Below, piece by piece: positions 9,122 to 18,429 of a DNA stretch of 22,576 nucleotides. The position numbers were made by a program, and so were the translations under genes. Under the pieces are notes generated by a model. The model ran no database searches. It was not told the DNA's origin and worked only from the letters and a program-made list of their open reading frames with translations. The number at the start of each line of letters is the position of its first letter. Position 1 is the first letter of the stretch. This DNA is from Chara braunii (taxonomy: Eukaryota > Streptophyta > Charophyceae > Charales > Characeae): assembly GCA_003427395.1 (NCBI GenBank), contig BFEA01000024.1, positions 52,016 through 74,591 on the forward strand, in the 5' to 3' direction.

Positions 9122-10696
9122 CTATGTGATGTCATCAATGACACGCGCAAAGACTTCAAACTCTTTCCAACCGATAGGGATATCGCCAATAATCTCCAGG
9201 TTCATCGGCCCCTTTGGAAGAGTTGAAGGCCTTATTGTCCCCTTGAAATTGGCCAGGAACATACACTGGCTGTTGGTGAGCTTTGTGCCTGCATATTGCT
9301 TCATACCTTTCCGGAGGTCTTCAATTGTAACAGAGCCTACTTTGTCTTTGTCCATTTGATCAAAGAGAAGGCGAAGAGGGCATTTTCCATCTGGAATGTG
9401 TTTCCTCTCTTGCTGCACACTCCGCCGCATCAAGCTGTCCCATGCCACTTGCCAGCCTTGCACACGACTGGGCCCGCTTGGAACAGTCCACCCTCCACTC
9501 ACTCCACCACTCGCCAAAGATGCAACTAAAGCTGGCGATAGCTCTGAGGAAGGTATTGGGTGGAAAGGGGTTTGTGGAGAGCGAGGTTTTGACGCACTGC
9601 CAAGACCCATGATTGTAGCATACCTATTGCTGAACTGAGGAACCCCTAGGCCCGGTGTTGGTGTTCTTGATATATCGAAGTCCTGATTTGACTTTCCTGC
9701 TGATGATCCTGGCCCAGAGGCATCTGGACCAAGCTGTCCCAATGGAGCTGATGAAGAGGTGAAGTTTTCGGGATTGAGGGCAGCATTGGACAAGCCATCC
9801 TGACGAGCAGGCCCATCAATTAGCTCAGAAAGAATTCCTGATGAGAAGCGCCGCCGATCATCACCTGTTGTTGGCTGGGCTTGACTTCCTGGTGTCTGAG
9901 CACTGAAGCTCAGAGCCTTAAACCGTGAAGTTCCCAATCTGGATCTTCTTTCCTCTGGGCTCGTTGGCTGCAGAATGGGTGGCAGATATCCCTGATGTCG
10001 AGGAGTGCTTGGCTGCTCAGGATTAGCCATATTCAAGGGTAAAGGAGGAACACCCTTCAGGAGGGACTCCATGAAGTTTGCCATGGACAAATTGAGTCGT
10101 CTTATTGCAAGTGACACAGAATCGCGAGGATAACCATTGATGAAATCCCTGTGCAATTTTGGAGGAGGCACCAGTGCTCCTACCTGTAGCCTTCCTGCGC
10201 CTGGAGGCTTCCCAGGTATCTGTGGAAGTGGGACTTGTCCTTCAGTGGTGGGAGGGGTGAGCTCCTTCTCGGCTGGTTCATTCTGATGAAATGATGGCTC
10301 CGGCAAACCTGCAAAACTCACAGATTTATCATCATCCACACCCTGTGGTGACATCACATTCCCAGCTGGATCTCGCATCGAACTATGTTTCCCACCGGGG
10401 ACGCTGCTGGGAGTCGTATTGTTCCTAGCAACAATATTCACGGGTGTCGTTGTATTTCTAGTCCCTGCAGCAGGCGTTGCACTCCGTGCCTGATCAGGTG
10501 GTGGACCAGCTCCTCCTTGCCCGGAGACAGCAGCAGCGCCAGAGATGGGCGCTGCCTGCCTTGATGCAGGGGCGGAGGACTTCCGGGCAAGATACTCTAG
10601 CCAGTAAGGATGCATGATACGCATTCGCTCAAAGCTTAGCCTGTTTGCATAGTCCTTGAGAATCGAGTCACGAGTTGTCTGATCTGCTTGAGCCAT
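9122..10696 (-). CDS. Conserved-looking 524-residue protein with C-terminal EF-hand-like region
   Basis: This is an uninterrupted frame of 525 codons ending in TAG at 9122-9124, the only long frame here that looks neither retroviral-like nor simple-sequence. I start it at the ATG at 10694-10696 (MAQADQTTRD). The open frame extends 36 codons further upstream, but TTTGCCAG directly before this ATG, with CCTAAC about 40 bases earlier, resembles a 3' splice site, so the extension is probably a 5' UTR intron. Residues 1-45 are charged and helical (SFERMRIMHPYWLEYLARK). Residues about 50-430 are Pro/Ser/Gly/Gln-rich and probably disordered. Residues about 449-460 (DKDKVGSVTIED) form a degenerate EF-hand loop with Val at position 5 and Asp at position 12, so calcium binding is doubtful. 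A second helical, EF-like segment (GWKEFEVFARVI) ends the protein. The function is unknown; I do not recognise the family by name. Confidence 0.7.
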   Translation of the reverse strand: MAQADQTTRDSILKDYANRLSFERMRIMHPYWLEYLARKSSAPASRQAAPISGAAAVSGQGGAGPPPDQARSATPAAGTRNTTTPVNIVARNNTTPSSVPGGKHSSMRDPAGNVMSPQGVDDDKSVSFAGLPEPSFHQNEPAEKELTPPTTEGQVPLPQIPGKPPGAGRLQVGALVPPPKLHRDFINGYPRDSVSLAIRRLNLSMANFMESLLKGVPPLPLNMANPEQPSTPRHQGYLPPILQPTSPEERRSRLGTSRFKALSFSAQTPGSQAQPTTGDDRRRFSSGILSELIDGPARQDGLSNAALNPENFTSSSAPLGQLGPDASGPGSSAGKSNQDFDISRTPTPGLGVPQFSNRYATIMGLGSASKPRSPQTPFHPIPSSELSPALVASLASGGVSGGWTVPSGPSRVQGWQVAWDSLMRRSVQQERKHIPDGKCPLRLLFDQMDKDKVGSVTIEDLRKGMKQYAGTKLTNSQCMFLANFKGTIRPSTLPKGPMNLEIIGDIPIGWKEFEVFARVIDDIT

Positions 10697-11362
10697 CTGG
10701 CAAAGCCCACACGGACATTGTGTTACCAAGAAGGTTAGGATAGAAGAAGAACCTGAGGGAGAGCAATAACATGATAACTTTTGGGCAGACAAGCATGCAT
10801 GCATGCACCATCAGAGCCAGGGCACAATCTGCCACCTGCCAACCATTATGAATCATCTGCATTCCCAATCCTGGTGTGGGGTAGGGTGGGAGAAGGGGGA
10901 ATCGGCGCTTATGTCATCCATCTTCCGTCTGCTTTTCAAATCCAAAGGTTGCACAAAGGGGAAGGGCAGGAAGTGGCTGGAAGAGCCATACCTCGTCCAT
11001 CAATTGGATCTAAGCGCAGGAGGAGGTCAAAGGGAGGTGCAATAAGCAGAAGGAAGAGTCGGTGGTCTATTGGTGAAGACACGGTGATTTCTGGCCGAGG
11101 TTGTGAATGGGTTCCACACATTCAGATGCATATTCTATCATGCATCTCTCTAACTATTATTCAAGCATTCTCCTTTTCTTCATGGTAGCTAGAGCTCCTG
11201 CAGCTTGGGTGTATCTCATGTGTGATGGTGATTTAGGTGCCGAACAGAGTCTTGGACCACCATTTCCACACTGCTGAATAGAGAGAGGAGATGCATGGCT
11301 CCCACACGGGCCCCTTCAGGGCACGGCATTGGTTCAGGGGTTGTGGAGAGTTTTTCTTTTTC
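10697..11362. other. Probable upstream region of the 9122-10696 gene; no gene recognised
   Basis: The interval should hold the 5' UTR, a possible 5' UTR intron and the promoter of the minus-strand gene. An alternating GCATGCATGCATGCA string lies at 10793-10807; CATGCA is the core of plant RY elements, but no function can be inferred here. Nothing else is recognised. Confidence 0.35.
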
Positions 11363-11426
11363 CCTGTAAACCCTAAACCCTAAACCCTAAGACCTATAAC
11401 CCAATCTCTAAACACTCGGTTGTAAG
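11363..11426 (-). repeat. Telomere-like repeat island 4
   Basis: Three perfect consecutive CCCTAAA units plus a partial one lie at 11367-11390 (TTTAGGG on the minus strand). About 18 bases later comes CTAAACACTCGGTTGTAAG, the same flank motif seen beside islands 1, 2 and 5. It is an interstitial telomere-type sequence; no chromosome end is implied. Confidence 0.8.
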
Positions 11427-11506
11427 ACTTGAAATGGTATTCACCAGTTAGCAGTAGCTGCTGCAGATCCCAGGGTTCGATCCCTAGACCCCAACCTTAC
11501 CTGTGT

Positions 11507-12396
11507 ACAGTACCGGTGAAGCCCCGTAGAGTTGAACCCATGACCTGTGTATTTCTAACAGTCGATAGGTTGTCATAGGGTCCGTAGGTAGCATGGGTTC
11601 GAGCTGTAGACCTGTCGGATAGGAGTCATAGTCAGGTCTAGTGGTCGTAGCTGTAGTATTCTCGAAAGGTCAAGGTNGTAGCTGCNACAGTCCAGAAGGG
11701 TCAGAGTCGTAGCTGCTACAGTCACGAAAGGCCAAGCTTACGGCCTTCCGGAAGGTCCTAGTNGTGGCCTTTCGTAGTTGCCCACGTTTAGGCAGAGGCA
11801 ANTGGTCAAGTGGTGAGGCAAGTGGGCAAGTGGTGGAAGTCTACCGTGCTGAGTCAACAGTCCCAGTCTCCAGTCAGTCAAGCAAGTACCGCATGGGACT
11901 GTGTGCACTTCGGGCAAGGGAAATGGGCCAGACCAACGAGCTGCAGAAGTATAAATCAAGAGGCAGCGCCCAGCCANTCATTCATTCCTGCNGAAGCCNT
12001 GCGGAAGCNCTGCCACGGTNACTTGTGCGAGGTGGTCTGCAGAGGAGCCTGAAGTCGANGTGGGCTGGAGGAGTTAGCGCAGCCATAGCTGCTTGTAGGG
12101 TAGTGTTAGTGGCGGCCGTAGCTGCCATAGCTGTTAGTGTAGTGTGTGTACAGTGTGTGTGCGTGGGGTATCCAGGGTGATCCGGAGTTGAAGTGTGAAG
12201 CGAACAGTGGTGTTGTACACAGAGACAAGAGTTGCGATGTGTGGGTGCTGATGCACCGTAGCCTGTTGAAGCGAGCGCATATCTGAACTGTCTTGATTTC
12301 CATATCTTCGAGCTTTGAGTTGGGCGCTACGCGCCAGAGTGATTCACCATCTGTTTGTATGCATGTGAAGTGACGAAGTATGCGAGTCTGATTGCA
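11507..12396 (+). mobile_element. 5' LTR of a Ty3/gypsy retrotransposon
   Basis: This block is repeated almost exactly at 18762-19653. It ends in GCA at 12396, one base before a primer-binding site, which identifies it as an LTR. It would supply promoter and polyadenylation signals for the element. A TATAAAT box lies at 11950-11956. Ten single N occur in it (11677, 11686, 11763, 11802, 11977, 11992, 11999, 12009, 12020, 12059), where the other copy has defined bases. The outer TG end is unclear: shared sequence starts at 11507, just after TGTGT in this copy and after AAATG in the other. Confidence 0.8.
11950..11956 (+). promoter_or_regulatory. TATA box of the 5' LTR
   Basis: TATAAAT lies about 440 bases before the LTR end, followed 30 or so bases later by the probable start of R. 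The same string is at 19205-19211 in the second LTR copy. Confidence 0.55.
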
Positions 12397-12397
12397 C

Positions 12398-12409
12398 TGG
12401 TATCGGAGC
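12398..12409 (+). promoter_or_regulatory. Primer-binding site, initiator tRNA-Met type (one mismatch)
   Basis: TGGTATCGGAGC differs at one base (G for A at position 8) from the usual plant initiator-Met PBS. It sits one base after the CA that ends the LTR, the same spacing as at 488-501. Confidence 0.8.
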
Positions 12410-12561
12410 TGGTACCCGCTACTCCATGCGCTTCGCCGTTGTAGCAGGAGGGAGACGCGTGAGCGCCATAGCTGAAGTGCGCCACCCTTGAAGAAGAAGT
12501 CCGCCATAGCTGGGCTGCGGAAGAGAGTGACGCGTACCTGCACAAGAGGACAACGACGAGA

Positions 12562-12576
12562 NNNNNNNNNNNNNNN
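12562..12576. other. Assembly gap (15 N) between overlapping ends
   Basis: The string AAGAGGACAACGACGA occurs immediately before and immediately after the N run. The two contig ends probably overlap and were joined with a nominal gap. Confidence 0.8.
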
Positions 12577-12584
12577 AAGAGGAC

Positions 12585-12593
<9 letters not shown>

Positions 12594-12662
<69 letters not shown>
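12594..12662. repeat. (GA)n microsatellite
   Basis: About 34 consecutive GA dinucleotides directly follow the gap region. Confidence 0.95.
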
Positions 12663-12663
<1 letters not shown>

Positions 12664-12938
12664 CTGAGCGATACAAGATTGGTTACCACGTACCTGCTGT
12701 GCTGAAGATTGGTTGTGCGGTCCAAGAAGAAGTAGCGGCCATAGCCGCAGAGCTCAGAACACGGAGGAAGAAGGAGAGAGAAGCAGGAAGGAGGAAGAAG
12801 GGAAAACGAAGGTGAAGACAGACATAGTCGGGGGTGTACAAAAAAAAAAAAAGAGAAACAGCGAGAAAGAAGAAGGGTGAAGGATTGGCGAGGAAGAAGG
12901 TGCCGACAACCATAGCCGATCAGAGGGTTGATTGGGCG

Positions 12939-13030
12939 TTGACCAGAGGGTTGACCGGAGCGGGGGCTTGACCACGTTGACCAAGTGTTGACCAAGGCGT
13001 TGACCGAAGCTGCTGACCACTATTTTGACC
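12939..13030 (+). promoter_or_regulatory. Cluster of seven TTGACC (W-box-like) strings
   Basis: TTGACC starts at 12939, 12951, 12968, 12977, 12988, 13000 and 13025, with one more at 13167. TTGAC(C/T) is the core bound by plant WRKY factors. The cluster lies downstream of the LTR in the leader, so any regulatory role is an inference; it could equally be a decayed short tandem repeat with a unit of 9-12 bases. Confidence 0.4.
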
Positions 13031-13700
13031 AAGCTGGAGCTGGTATAATCTCGCCGTGCACTCACCCTATGGTACTTGCTGAGTCTGAGTCTGTCTGTCT
13101 CTTCTTTCTGCATTGAGTCTCTTATGTCCAGGTGATAGGACTCCGTGTATGAAGGATAGGGCCTCGTTGACCAAACCCGCATGGGCTGAGTAGGGCTAAA
13201 GACTACGTCTGACGACTCGACTGTCCCGGAGGACACGAACCCTCCCAAGGACCGGTACTGACCGACGGGCTGCTCGGTGTGGCACGGTAGGCCCAAAATC
13301 CGAGCTGTGGGCTGCACAACGGGCCGTCTAAGTCTTGAGGGAACCTGCTGATCGCGTCATCCTGTCTGCGACGTTAAAAAATTCTTGAGGAGTTACGGGG
13401 GATCTCCTTAAATGCCTCCTGATCAGCAACAGGTTTTGTAGTGACGGTTGTAGTTAGAGTCTAGGCTAGTGCCCCTAGTTGACAGGGTCTGAACCGGAGT
13501 GAAAGCCAGGTGGGTTTGATCGCAGGTGCTGGGCATCTGGGTCTGGATTGTAAGGACTGTGGTTGTGAAAGATTCTGTCGGCCGTGGTAATCTGGCTGGA
13601 ACGAAGGGAAAGATTTTGGGGTCCTTAGAGAGTCAGTTAGTCAGTGGTCTGGGTAGGTCTACGTGGTGAGAAGTGGGACATTGTCGTGCACCTGAACACC

Positions 13701-14404
13701 ATGGACGACTACCCCATGTACGACTTGCTCGTGGGGTTCTCCCTTTGGGAGACCCTTTGGGGGACCCTTTGGCGTTTCATTTTCCCACTGGGATTCTGGA
13801 ACACGTTTTCGTGTAGGGTAGACACACGTACGGGGACGAGTACCTCGCCCTACACGACCGAGCAGGAAGCAAAGGCCGCCGCCATCCTCAAAGAGAGGAG
13901 AGAGAATAAGGAGGCCAAGAAGAAGGCCTTGTTGGAGGCGCAGGCGGCGAAGTTGAAAAAGATAGAGGAAGAGATGGCCAAAGAGAAGGAGAGGTTGAAG
14001 AAAGAAGAAGGAGAGAAGTTGAAGGCGGTAGAGGAAGAAGAAGAAGAGGAAGAAGAACAACCACTAGAAATGCGATGGCAGGAGGAAGAGGAGAATCTAG
14101 TGGCCCGAAAGAGGATTTGATGGAGAAGAAGATTACAGAGTGGGTTGCGGGACTATCCCTGGGAGAACATGAGGAGGCCCTAATGTATGTGCCCAGGGAC
14201 GAACAGGAGGCAGCAGTAAAAGAATGGGAGGCTGAAGAAGATCCGCTTAAGCGGCAGGTGTTGGAAGATGAAAAAAGGATGGAGTGGAAGTTTCGCATGA
14301 CAAGGGAGAGGAAAAGAAGGATGGAGGCGGCAAGTCAGGCGGCGCTAGAGCTAGAAGAGATAAAGAAACAAAAGGATCAGATGGCGGTGCAAGTGGATTT
14401 ATAA
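13701..14404 (+). pseudogene. gag N-terminal charged coiled-coil segment, frame-broken
   Basis: An ATG at 13701 (MDDYPMYDLL) opens a frame, reaching 14120, that becomes a Lys/Glu-rich coiled coil from about 13850. The continuing coiled-coil signal (MEKKITEWVAGLSLGEHEEAL, then KRMEWKFRMTRERKRR) lies in another frame, 14075-14402, which ends in TAA at 14402-14404. That second frame is the one used by the gag core that starts seven bases later. The native protein was probably one Gag polypeptide, now split by a frameshift near 14075-14120 and a stop at 14402. Short CCCTTTGG repeats lie at about 13741-13772. Confidence 0.55.
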
Positions 14405-14410
14405 GGGAAG

Positions 14411-15545
14411 ATGGAGATTATGGCAAAGAATATAGAGCGCCTAGCACGAGTCCAGGAAGAGCAACTTTTATTTGGTAGAAGTCAGGACATTGTTGTGTGC
14501 TCTATACGATCGGGGCTCCGGGACTTTGCACGGGAACTAGCGACACAGGTGGGCTCCGAAGTGATGGCCCGCCTAGACAGTACAGAGCGCTATTGCACGG
14601 GTGCCATAGAGGGCGCCAAACTGACTGCCCCCAAGGAGGAGGAAGCACGACCCCGTAGGGAGCCTGTCAAAGTCAAGTTCCCCGATTCCTATAGTGGAAA
14701 GAAGGAGGAGAACTTTGACAACTGGGAGGCCAATATTAAGACCTATGTGCACTTGCAAAAGGTCTCCCCAGATGAGCACGTGCTAGTCGCTATTCACGCG
14801 CTAAGGAAGGAGGTCGCCAGTTTTGCCCGATCCCTAGTCCGCGCTGCAAATTGCAACGAGGATGTAGTTTCCTACTCTGTGTTTACTCCCCTCGCTGACT
14901 TTCTTAAGTTGTTGCGCGAACGATTCGCAGAAATCTCGCGTAGTGTCAAAGCCTCTGACCGATTGCAGACTATCCACTCTCGTCAGTGGAGGAGTGCCAA
15001 GGCACTCAAAGGGGTAATGGACGAGTTAGTGGTTGTCCCTGACCATGGGGTCACAGAGACCCAACTGGTCAACCTCTTCTACTGGGCTATGCCCGAATCG
15101 TTACATGGGCACTTCTTTGAGAAGAGCCAGCAGCCTACCATGACCTATGATGCTTTGAGCAGGGAAGTGGTAGCTTTTGAAGCACGGTCCATGTCAGTTT
15201 CCACTTTCTGGCAGAAGGACCTTGACAAAGGGAAGAAGTGGAAGGGTCACACTATCTCTGGGCAGATCAAGACCAAGGACCGTTTGCTCCTTACGTTAGA
15301 TGAAGGTAGTGTGGAGGAAGTCCCCTACGATCAGATAGAGTGGGGGCTAAAGGAGGAGAAGGAGGACAGTAGCGCTAGCCAGGGGAGGACTTACGCTGCT
15401 GTCGCGGCCGAAGGAAGGCCGCAAGGAAGAGGAGGAGGCCAGGGCCAAGGGGGTCGGGCCTCAGGTGGCCGTTTCCAGGGCGATCAGGGGGTTGGCGGTA
15501 GAGGAGGAAACCGCCAAGCGGGAGGAAGGGTCAAGGTCCCCCGCA
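14411..15545 (+). CDS. Gag core (capsid-like domain) of the gypsy element
   Basis: The frame encodes a Ty3/gypsy-type Gag, the structural protein of the virus-like particle. After an N-terminal helical region comes the retrotransposon-gag domain, from roughly residue 90 to 260: KVKFPDSYSGKKEENFDNWE, FARSLVRAA, LRERFAEI, VNLFYWAMPESLHGHF and DALSREVVAFE. The C-terminal part is Gly/Arg/Gln-rich. Around 15,500-15,550 the sensible reading shifts to another frame that carries the zinc knuckle. The frame printed on the plus strand stays open to 15868, but its last 100 or so residues are then out of frame and not meaningful. The start at 14411 is the first ATG after the stop at 14402 and may be internal to the original gag. 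Confidence 0.75.
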
Positions 15546-15792
15546 AAAATGTTATGGCAACCGTTCACCTAATAGGGGTAATAGGTCACCCTATAGGAGA
15601 GGTGGTTGGCACCCAGGTCTGCCACATGGCCGACCTTGGGAGGATTTGGGCCTCGACTAGTGCGTCTGGCAGCAGCGTGTGGATCAGGGGCAGTGCGTCT
15701 TTTGCGGTGACCCTGGCCACATCATTCGATATTGTCCGAAGTATAGAGAGGCCCGATGGGCTGCCCAACAGGCAAAAGGCAGCCGCCGGTAG
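15546..15792 (+). pseudogene. Gag nucleocapsid zinc knuckle (separate frame)
   Basis: In the frame ending with TAG at 15790-15792 there is a complete CCHC knuckle, CVFCGDPGHIIRYC, at 15694-15735, the RNA-binding motif at the Gag C-terminus. Upstream in this frame is an Arg/Gly/Asn-rich stretch from about 15546, interrupted by TAG at 15658-15660. It is one frame away from 14411-15545, so the copy has a frameshift near 15,500-15,550; an A5 run at 15545-15549 is a candidate site. It is followed by pol in the -1 frame. Confidence 0.7.
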
Positions 15793-16332
15793 GGGTTGCA
15801 ACTGCCCCTACCATAAGGCCATGTGGGGAAACGAGTGCGGGCCGGCAAGAAACTCCCACACCACATGAGCCTATGGCAGAGGTTGCAGGCCGGTGCCTAG
15901 ATAGCTGTCCAGAGACTGCTTGTGTTAGAGTCTCGTTAGGCACCTCCCTCACAGGCGTGGCTGATGAGTTGAAAGAGAGAATGCCCGCCTGGGCCAAGAT
16001 GAAGAAAGAGAGTAAAGGACAACTAGTTTTGGTAGATGTAGAGGTCTTTAGAAGTAGAGTACGAACCCTTATAGATTCAGGGGCTACCCGCAGTTATATT
16101 AGTCGTAGAACGCTGAAGAAGCTGAGGCTAAACTTAAAAGTCCAGAAATTGGAAGACCCCATAGTTAGTGTCCTCGCAGACAACCGCACTATGCGAGTTG
16201 AGGAGTATGTAGAGGGAGTCCAAGCATAATTTCCGCCTAGAGAAAGATGGGAAGGTGGAGAAAGTTCTCCATTCCCTGACTCTCCTCGTACAGGATGACC
16301 TCCCTTTTGATATAGTCCTAGGGATGGATTGG
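15756..16332 (+). pseudogene. Pol N-terminus: retropepsin-like aspartic protease, frameshifted
   Basis: The protease releases Gag and Pol products from the polyprotein. The frame from about 15756 to 16229 contains the catalytic LIDSGAT motif (Asp codon 16074-16076) followed by SYISRRTLKKL. It ends at TAA near 16227-16229. The rest of the protease, including the typical ILGMDW-like C-terminal motif (GMDW at 16321-16332), is in the next frame, so one base is lost or gained near 16,225. Relative to the zinc-knuckle frame, this pol frame is -1 and overlaps it at 15756-15792, the arrangement expected for -1 frameshift expression. I see no classic slippery heptamer. Confidence 0.75.
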
Positions 16333-17690
16333 GGAGAGGCAGCAGGGGCCAAACTCCACTTAAGAGAGCATGAGTGTAGGTTCCCTAGTCCGTCAGGCGA
16401 GGTTAAGACTGCCCGTCTATTCCATGTGTCAGGAGTAGATAACACCTTGGCACATTGCTGTCTCAGTGCTCCTGCGTTCGCACGAATGGTGAAAAAGGAG
16501 AATTTAGAAGAACAGGTCTTCGTAGTTTACATCAGGCCTGTCACTGAGCCTAAGGAAGAGAAACCCGTCAATCCAGCTATTGCCAAGCTGCTGGAAGAGT
16601 TCAAGGATTTAGTTGAGCCGCCAACAGGAGTAGTACCGCGGCCCATCCAACATCGCATCGAGATTGAGCCTGGCAGTAGGACTCCCAAAGGAGCGGTGTA
16701 TAGAATGTCCCCGCGGGAGTTGGAGGAGCTACGCAAGCAGTTAGACGAGCTCCTGGAAAAGGGTTGGATTAGGCCCAATTCGTCTCCATTCGGAGCACCT
16801 GTTCTATTTGTCCCCAAGAAGGAGGGAGAGCTCAGAATGTGTATAGACTATAGGGGTCTTAATGCTATCACGGNTTCGTCTCCATTCGGAGCACCTGTTC
16901 TATTTGTCCCCAAGAAGGAGGGAGAGCTCAGAATGTGTATAGACTATAGGGGTCTTAATGCTATCACGGTGAAGAATGCAGAGCCGCTGCCCCGTATAGA
17001 CGATCTTTTAAACCGGGTGCAGGGATGCAAGTACTTTTCGAAGATAGACTTGAAGTCCGGATATCATCAGATAGAGGTCCATCCTGGTGATCAGTATAAG
17101 ACCGCGTTCCGGACTAGGTATGGGCACTATGAGTTTATAGTCATGCCCTTTGGACTAACCAACGCGCCAGCGACCTTTCAGCGTTGTATGAGTGACGTGT
17201 TTAGGCTGTGGTTAGATAGGTTTGTAGTAGTGTATCTAGATGACATTCTAATTTTTAGCAAGACCCTCCAAGAGCACCAGGGTCATCTCAGGCAGGTCTT
17301 GGAAAAGCTGAGAGAGGCTAACTTCAAGATCAACCCCAAGAAGTGCGAGTGGGCAAAGACCCAAGTTTTGTACTTAGGCCACGTCTTAGACGGAGACGGC
17401 ATTAAGCCAGTGGATAGCAAAATTGCAGCAATTAGAGATTGGCCTACGCCCCGCACGCTGACAGAGTTGCGATCGTTTTTAGGCCTAGCGAACTACTACA
17501 GGAAGTTTGTAAGAAACTTCTCTACCATCGTTGCCCCCCTTCGCAGATTGTTAAGGAAAGAAACAATCTGGAAGTGGGATAAGGACTGCACGTCTGCCAT
17601 GAAGAAGTTGAAGCAGGCGTTGATAGAGTATCCATTCCTTAAGGTCGTCGATCCGTCCTTACCTTTCGTTGTTACCACTGACGCGAGCCA
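16255..17690 (+). pseudogene. Ty3/gypsy reverse transcriptase and start of RNase H
   Basis: The frame starts inside the protease tail and runs through a full gypsy [54 protein letters not shown], the catalytic YLDD at 17233-17244, and then the connection domain (FLGLANYYRKFVRNFS). RNase H begins with FVVTTDAS, whose Asp is the first catalytic residue. The frame then runs into unrelated minus-strand RT sequence at 17691 and stops at 17770-17772. The segment 16779-16969 contains an artificial 32-codon duplication around one N. The matching downstream half begins at 21399. Confidence 0.85.
16779..16969 (+). repeat. Exact 95-bp tandem duplication separated by one N (assembly artefact)
   Basis: Bases 16779-16873 are repeated exactly at 16875-16969 with an N between them. 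The 96-base excess keeps the frame and duplicates 32 residues of the RT. Two other RT copies in the window (17862-18424 and 18430-18707) cross the same place without the duplication. Confidence 0.95.
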
Positions 17691-17830
17691 CATCAGGATG
17701 GACCTCTATCTGATGATATCCGGACTTCAAGTCTATCTTCGAAAAGTACTTGCATCCCTGCACCCGGTCTAAAAGATCATCTATACGGGGCAACGACTCT
17801 GCATTCTTCACCGTGATAGCATTAAGACCC
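17691..17830 (-). pseudogene. Inverted RT fragment 1
   Basis: The minus strand encodes GLNAITVKN to [11 protein letters not shown] of the same RT family. It is joined without any gap to plus-strand RNase H at 17690, and at its other end to a 31-base plus-sense scrap. Confidence 0.85.
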
Positions 17831-17861
17831 CATCCAACATCGCATTGAGATTGAGCCTGGC
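17831..17861 (+). pseudogene. 31-base plus-sense RT scrap
   Basis: This short piece matches about 16645-16676 ([10 protein letters not shown]) on the plus strand and is sandwiched between two minus-strand RT fragments. Confidence 0.75.
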
Positions 17862-18424
17862 GCTCTTGGAGGGTCTTGCTAAAAATTAGAATGTCATCTA
17901 GATACACTACTACAAACCTATCTAACCACGGCCTAAACAGGTCATTCATACAATGTTGAAAGGTCGCTGGAGCGTTGGTTAGTCCAAAGGGCATGACTAT
18001 AAACTCATAGTGCCCATACCTAGTCCGGAACGCGGTTTTATACTGATCATCAAGATGGACCTCTATCTGATGATATCCGGACTTCAAGTCTATCTTCGAA
18101 AAGTGCTTGCATCCCTGCACCCGGTCTAAAAGATCGTCTATACGGGGTAGCAGCTCTGCATTCTTCACCGCGATAGCATTAAGACCCCTATAGTCTATAC
18201 ACATTCTGAGCTCTCCCTCCTTCTTGGGGACAAATAGAACAGGTGCTCCGAATGGAGACGAACTGGGCCTAATCCAACCCTTTTCTAGGAGCTCGTCTAA
18301 CTGCTTGCGTAGCTCCTCCAACTCCCGCGGGGACATTCTATGCACCGCTCCTTTGGGAGTCCTACTGCCAGGCTCAATCTCAATGCGATGTTGGATGGGC
18401 CGTGGTACTACTCCTGTCGGCGGC
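17862..18424 (-). pseudogene. Inverted RT fragment 2
   Basis: The minus strand encodes a contiguous RT segment from [11 protein letters not shown] to [14 protein letters not shown]. It is equivalent to 16615-17275 minus the 96-base duplication. Scattered substitutions (for example HLDD, NAELLP) show that it derives from a different copy of the family. Confidence 0.9.
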
Positions 18425-18429
18425 TCATG

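Larger units (their letters stand above)
12410..13643 (+). other. Long untranslated leader of the gypsy element
   Basis: No credible protein lies between the PBS and gag. The interval contains a 15-N gap (12562-12576), a (GA)n microsatellite, a poly-A run at about 12840-12852 and a cluster of TTGACC strings (12939-13030). The open frames on the minus strand over the GA tract are Leu/Ser simple-sequence translations. Confidence 0.6.

Noticed and set aside
12327-13317. Minus-strand frames of 145-222 residues over the GA tract
   Set aside because: They are dominated by Leu-Ser runs from (GA)n and cross an N gap; the region is the gypsy leader.
16779-16969. Tandem duplication as an evolved RT variant
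   Set aside because: It is an exact repeat around an N and is missing in the other copies in the window.
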